DNA of 8,617 bases from the NCBI GenBank assembly GCA_002441445.1, contig DJWC01000151.1:20813-29429 (forward strand), read 5' to 3'. The translations under genes were made by a program, and so were the position numbers. Shown one piece after another: positions 6,090-8,617 of this stretch (position 1 is its first letter; each line of letters starts with the position of its first letter). The stretch comes from Pusillimonas sp. UBA6240. GTDB lineage: Bacteria > Pseudomonadota > Gammaproteobacteria > Burkholderiales > Burkholderiaceae_B. A model generated the notes under the pieces. The model was given only the letters and a program-made list of their open reading frames with translations, was not told where the DNA came from and did not search any database.

Positions 6090-7078
6090 TCCGCGATAAG
6101 ACAAGCCCGCTGGGCATACTGCTCTCCGATAGCGTCCATGCGGGATTCGGCGGGCGGATCGAGGACATGGCGGCGCAGGCGGGCATCCCCGCCGTGTGCC
6201 ATGCGCTGGGGAATGCGCCGCCGAAGGAGCTCATACATATCGCCTTTTTCTCCCGCGATCTCTACGAAGGAAGCTCGCTGCGCAAGCCCGGGCCTTTGTC
6301 CGACGCATTCTTTTCCGTGGTCGACCATGCTCCATGCCTGCGCTGGCTGCATGTTTTTTCGTCGGGGCTGGATCTGCCCCAGTATGCCCCCTCGCTGCGG
6401 CGCGGCATACGCATTACCGGCTCCAAAGGGGTCACGGCGATGCCTATCGCCCAGACCGCCGTCGCCGCGATCCTGGCGCTTTCCAGAGGCTTCGGCCATT
6501 GGCTGCCGGCGCAGCAGCGGCGGCAATGGTCGCCGCTGACGGGCAGTGAGCGCCCACGGGATATCTGCGATCAGCATGCGCTCGTCATCGGTGTGGGGCC
6601 TATCGGTTTCCGGATCGCGCATATGCTCAAAAGCATCGGATATCGCGTCACGGGGGTCAGGCGCAGCCCGGAGCCGCTCGCGCCGCTGGACAATGTCATC
6701 GCCTTCGAGTCGCTGGATGCGGCATTGCCCCATTGCGACTGGCTGGTGCTGGCGGTGCCCCTGAACCCTTCGACGAGGCACCTGGTCGATGCAAGGCGGC
6801 TGGGCTTGCTCGCCCCGCATGCCTTCCTGGCGAATGTCGCGCGCGGCGAACTGGTCGACGAGCAGGCGCTTGTGGCCGCGCTGAAGGCGGGCAGGCTGAA
6901 GGGCGCCTATCTGGACACCTTCGCCGAAGAGCCGCTGCCCGCCGAATCCGCGCTCTGGGGACTGCCCAACGTCTGGATTACGCCGCACAATAGCGCGGCC
7001 TCGCAAGGCCATGAAAAGCGCGTGATCGATTGCTTTCTCGAAGAATACGTCGCCTGGCTGGATGCCTCGCATTATTGA
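6071..7078 (+). CDS. D-isomer-specific 2-hydroxyacid dehydrogenase
   Basis: This is a 335-residue NAD(P)-dependent dehydrogenase that interconverts a D-2-hydroxy acid and a 2-oxo acid. The substrate domain is split: the N-terminal part (about 1-125) carries the carboxylate-binding loop HVFSSGLDLP (94-103). The Rossmann domain has VIGVGPIGFRIA (172-183) with G174-x-G176-x-x-G179. The catalytic triad is present: R258 in NVARGELVDE, E287 in DTFAEEPLP and H306 in ITPHNSAAS. Arg197-Arg198 after the second strand (TGVRRS) replace the acidic residue typical of strict NAD enzymes, which hints at NADP use as in GhrA-like glyoxylate/hydroxypyruvate reductases (inference). The start ATG at 6071 lies inside the 3' end of the preceding gene with a 19-nt overlap in another frame, and GCGGGA lies just upstream, so it is translationally coupled. 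It may reduce or oxidise the product of the enolase-superfamily enzyme. Substrate unknown. Confidence 0.92.
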   Translation: MDDGPVVRDKTSPLGILLSDSVHAGFGGRIEDMAAQAGIPAVCHALGNAPPKELIHIAFFSRDLYEGSSLRKPGPLSDAFFSVVDHAPCLRWLHVFSSGLDLPQYAPSLRRGIRITGSKGVTAMPIAQTAVAAILALSRGFGHWLPAQQRRQWSPLTGSERPRDICDQHALVIGVGPIGFRIAHMLKSIGYRVTGVRRSPEPLAPLDNVIAFESLDAALPHCDWLVLAVPLNPSTRHLVDARRLGLLAPHAFLANVARGELVDEQALVAALKAGRLKGAYLDTFAEEPLPAESALWGLPNVWITPHNSAASQGHEKRVIDCFLEEYVAWLDASHY

Positions 7079-7177
7079 ATCCAAATCATCAGTGTTGTGA
7101 ATGGCAGCCGATTGATACGCCGGCTACCGGCCAATATGCTCAACACATCTTCAATATCACCGGGACAACGACACGAG

Positions 7178-8617
7178 ATGGACGATTTGCAAGCATGGAA
7201 GAAACAGGCTGCCCGGCATCGCGGCATTACACGGGAATTGGCGGCATTCATTGCGGGACTGACTGCCGAAGCCTTGCCCGCCGGAACCCGCGATGTGCTG
7301 TCCCTGGCGCTGGTGGATGCGCTGGGCTGCGGCTTGTATGGATTGGGCACGCCCTGGGGACGCATATTGGGACGGTTCGCCGCGGAGCAGGGCGGCGCTC
7401 CTGAAACCGGATTGTGGGGCAGCGGCGAGCGCGTCAGCGCCGCCAATGCCGTGCTGCTGGCGGGTACGGCCGTCCATAGCTTCGACTTCGACGACCATAG
7501 CCGCGCCAAGATACACCCGGGCGCCATTGTCGTACCCGTCGCACTCGCCATGGGCGAGCGCCAGAATGCGCCACCGGATCGCATCCTGGCGGCGATGGCG
7601 GCGGGATACGAAACCATGAACCGTGTAAGCCAGGCCGCCAATCCCGGCAGGGCGAGGATGCGCGGCTGGCATCTTACCGGCACCGCCGGCACCTTCGCGG
7701 CGGTGGCCGCGGCCAGCGTACTGCTTGGCCTGGATGCCGACACGACGGCCAGCGCGCTCGGGCTGGCAGGCACGCAATCGTCAGGCCTGTGGGCGTTTAC
7801 CGCTGATGGCGGGATGAGCAAGCGGCTGCATCCCGGCCGTGCCGCGCAATCGGGCATCATGGCGGCGCTGCTGGCCCAGCAAGGCTTTCAGGGGCCGCGC
7901 TTGATTCTCGAGGCGGAGGACGGCGGATTCCTGTTCGCCATGTCGGATACGCCGCGACCCGAGCAGATCACCGAGGCATTGGGTGAACGCTGGCACACCG
8001 AGGAAACCTGCTTCAAGCCCTATGCTTGCTGCGGCAGCAACCACGCATGCGTGGATGCCGCCATGTCCCTGGCCGCCGAGCACGGCATTGTCCCGGATGA
8101 CATCGCACGGATAATCGCCGGCATTCCCAGTGTGGTCATGACCCAGACGGGCTTCGAATATCGCGCGGATTCCGTGCTGAATGCCCAAATGAGCTTGCGC
8201 TACAACATCGCGGTCGCCTTGGCCGACCGGCAGCTCTACCTGGAGCAATTCGCGCCGCAACGCATCGGCGATCCCGCCCTCATGGATCTGGTCGGAAAAA
8301 TCGATATCGAGATAGACCCGGACCTCGACAGCCTGTATCCCGCCATCTATGGCGGCCGCGTAACCATCGTCACCCGCCATGGCCAGAGCATTACCCGGCG
8401 GGTGGATTACTCGAAAGGCATGCCCGAGAACCCTATGTCGCGGCAGGAAATCGAACGCAAATACATGTCGCTGGCGACCGCCGGGGTCGGCGCGCGGTCC
8501 GCCGCCGATATATTGGAACAAGCGGCCTCGCTCTTTGCCGGCGGCTCCGTCGCCGAACTGAACCGGAGTCTGTCCCAGGCGCGCCTGGTCGAAGAGCAAG
8601 CGGCGGCAAGCTATTGA
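7178..8617 (+). CDS. MmgE/PrpD family protein (second copy)
   Basis: This is a 479-residue MmgE/PrpD-superfamily enzyme and the last gene seen of the plus-strand operon; its TGA stop ends the window. Family blocks are canonical: LALVDALGCGLYGL (43-56), HSFDFDDHSRAKIHPG (100-115), GWHLTGTAGTF (163-173), SKRLHPGRAAQSG (214-226), CFKPYACCGSNHACVDAA (278-295), AQMSLRYNIAVALAD (336-350) and DYSKGMPENPMSRQEIERKY (410-429). Unlike the first copy it keeps the D-F-D-D motif and the K-P-Y-x-C-C block, so it should be catalytically standard. Candidate reactions are dehydration, epimerisation or decarboxylation of a polycarboxylate. The start is uncertain: ATG at 7178 fits the usual family N-terminus; an in-frame ATG at 7136 or GTG at 7097 would add 14 or 27 residues without homology-like features, and none of the three has a strong Shine-Dalgarno. 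The 99-nt gap after the dehydrogenase gene contains a small hairpin (GCCGG at 7119-7123, CCGGC at 7127-7131) and no clear promoter. Confidence 0.92.
   Translation: MDDLQAWKKQAARHRGITRELAAFIAGLTAEALPAGTRDVLSLALVDALGCGLYGLGTPWGRILGRFAAEQGGAPETGLWGSGERVSAANAVLLAGTAVHSFDFDDHSRAKIHPGAIVVPVALAMGERQNAPPDRILAAMAAGYETMNRVSQAANPGRARMRGWHLTGTAGTFAAVAAASVLLGLDADTTASALGLAGTQSSGLWAFTADGGMSKRLHPGRAAQSGIMAALLAQQGFQGPRLILEAEDGGFLFAMSDTPRPEQITEALGERWHTEETCFKPYACCGSNHACVDAAMSLAAEHGIVPDDIARIIAGIPSVVMTQTGFEYRADSVLNAQMSLRYNIAVALADRQLYLEQFAPQRIGDPALMDLVGKIDIEIDPDLDSLYPAIYGGRVTIVTRHGQSITRRVDYSKGMPENPMSRQEIERKYMSLATAGVGARSAADILEQAASLFAGGSVAELNRSLSQARLVEEQAAASY

Noticed and set aside
5897..7084. Minus-strand open frame of 395 codons opposite the dehydrogenase gene
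   Set aside because: The dehydrogenase frame has complete catalytic residues; the antisense translation is Arg/Gln/Gly-rich shadow sequence.
7072..7860. Minus-strand open frame of 262 codons opposite the second MmgE/PrpD gene
   Set aside because: It is antisense to canonical MmgE/PrpD blocks and has low-complexity Ala/Ser/Arg composition.

Overview
The window looks like chromosomal DNA of a high-GC betaproteobacterium of the Bordetella/Achromobacter (Alcaligenaceae) type. The main clue is two periplasmic Bug-family solute-binding proteins next to MmgE/PrpD-family and LysR-family genes, a combination strongly expanded in that group. The genus assignment is inference; the window contains no rRNA or other phylogenetic marker.

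Layout: (1) Positions 1-228 hold the 3' part of a housekeeping gene, the ubiquinone-biosynthesis accessory factor UbiK. It converges on the next gene across a strong hairpin at 266-297. (2) On the minus strand, a two-gene operon runs leftward from about 2700: a Bug solute-binding protein (1679-2647) followed 2 nt later by an MmgE/PrpD-family enzyme (300-1676). (3) A LysR-type regulator (2759-3682, +) is divergent from that operon. The short shared intergenic region carries a plausible sigma-70 promoter for the Bug gene, overlapped by a 34-bp interrupted dyad that is a candidate operator. (4) A 238-bp intergenic region (3683-3920) holds a GC-rich hairpin, a degenerate tandem repeat and an AT-rich probable promoter. 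(5) A four-gene plus-strand operon follows: a second Bug protein (3921-4895), a mandelate racemase/muconate lactonizing-type enolase-superfamily enzyme (4941-6089), a D-2-hydroxyacid dehydrogenase overlapping it by 19 nt (6071-7078), and a second MmgE/PrpD-family enzyme (7178-8617), whose stop codon is the last codon of the window.

Taken together this is a self-contained carboxylate uptake and catabolism locus. Two Bug proteins would capture one or two related carboxylates in the periplasm. An enolase-superfamily enzyme with a complete mandelate-racemase-type active site would abstract a proton alpha to a carboxylate (racemisation or dehydration). A D-2-hydroxyacid dehydrogenase would interconvert a 2-hydroxy and a 2-oxo acid, and two MmgE/PrpD proteins would do a dehydration, epimerisation or decarboxylation. 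The LysR regulator probably senses a pathway compound. No membrane subunits of a tripartite tricarboxylate transporter (TctA/TctB) are present, so the Bug proteins must use a transporter encoded elsewhere. The substrate cannot be read from the sequence. I see no mobile element, CRISPR array, tRNA or rRNA gene, and no broken gene.
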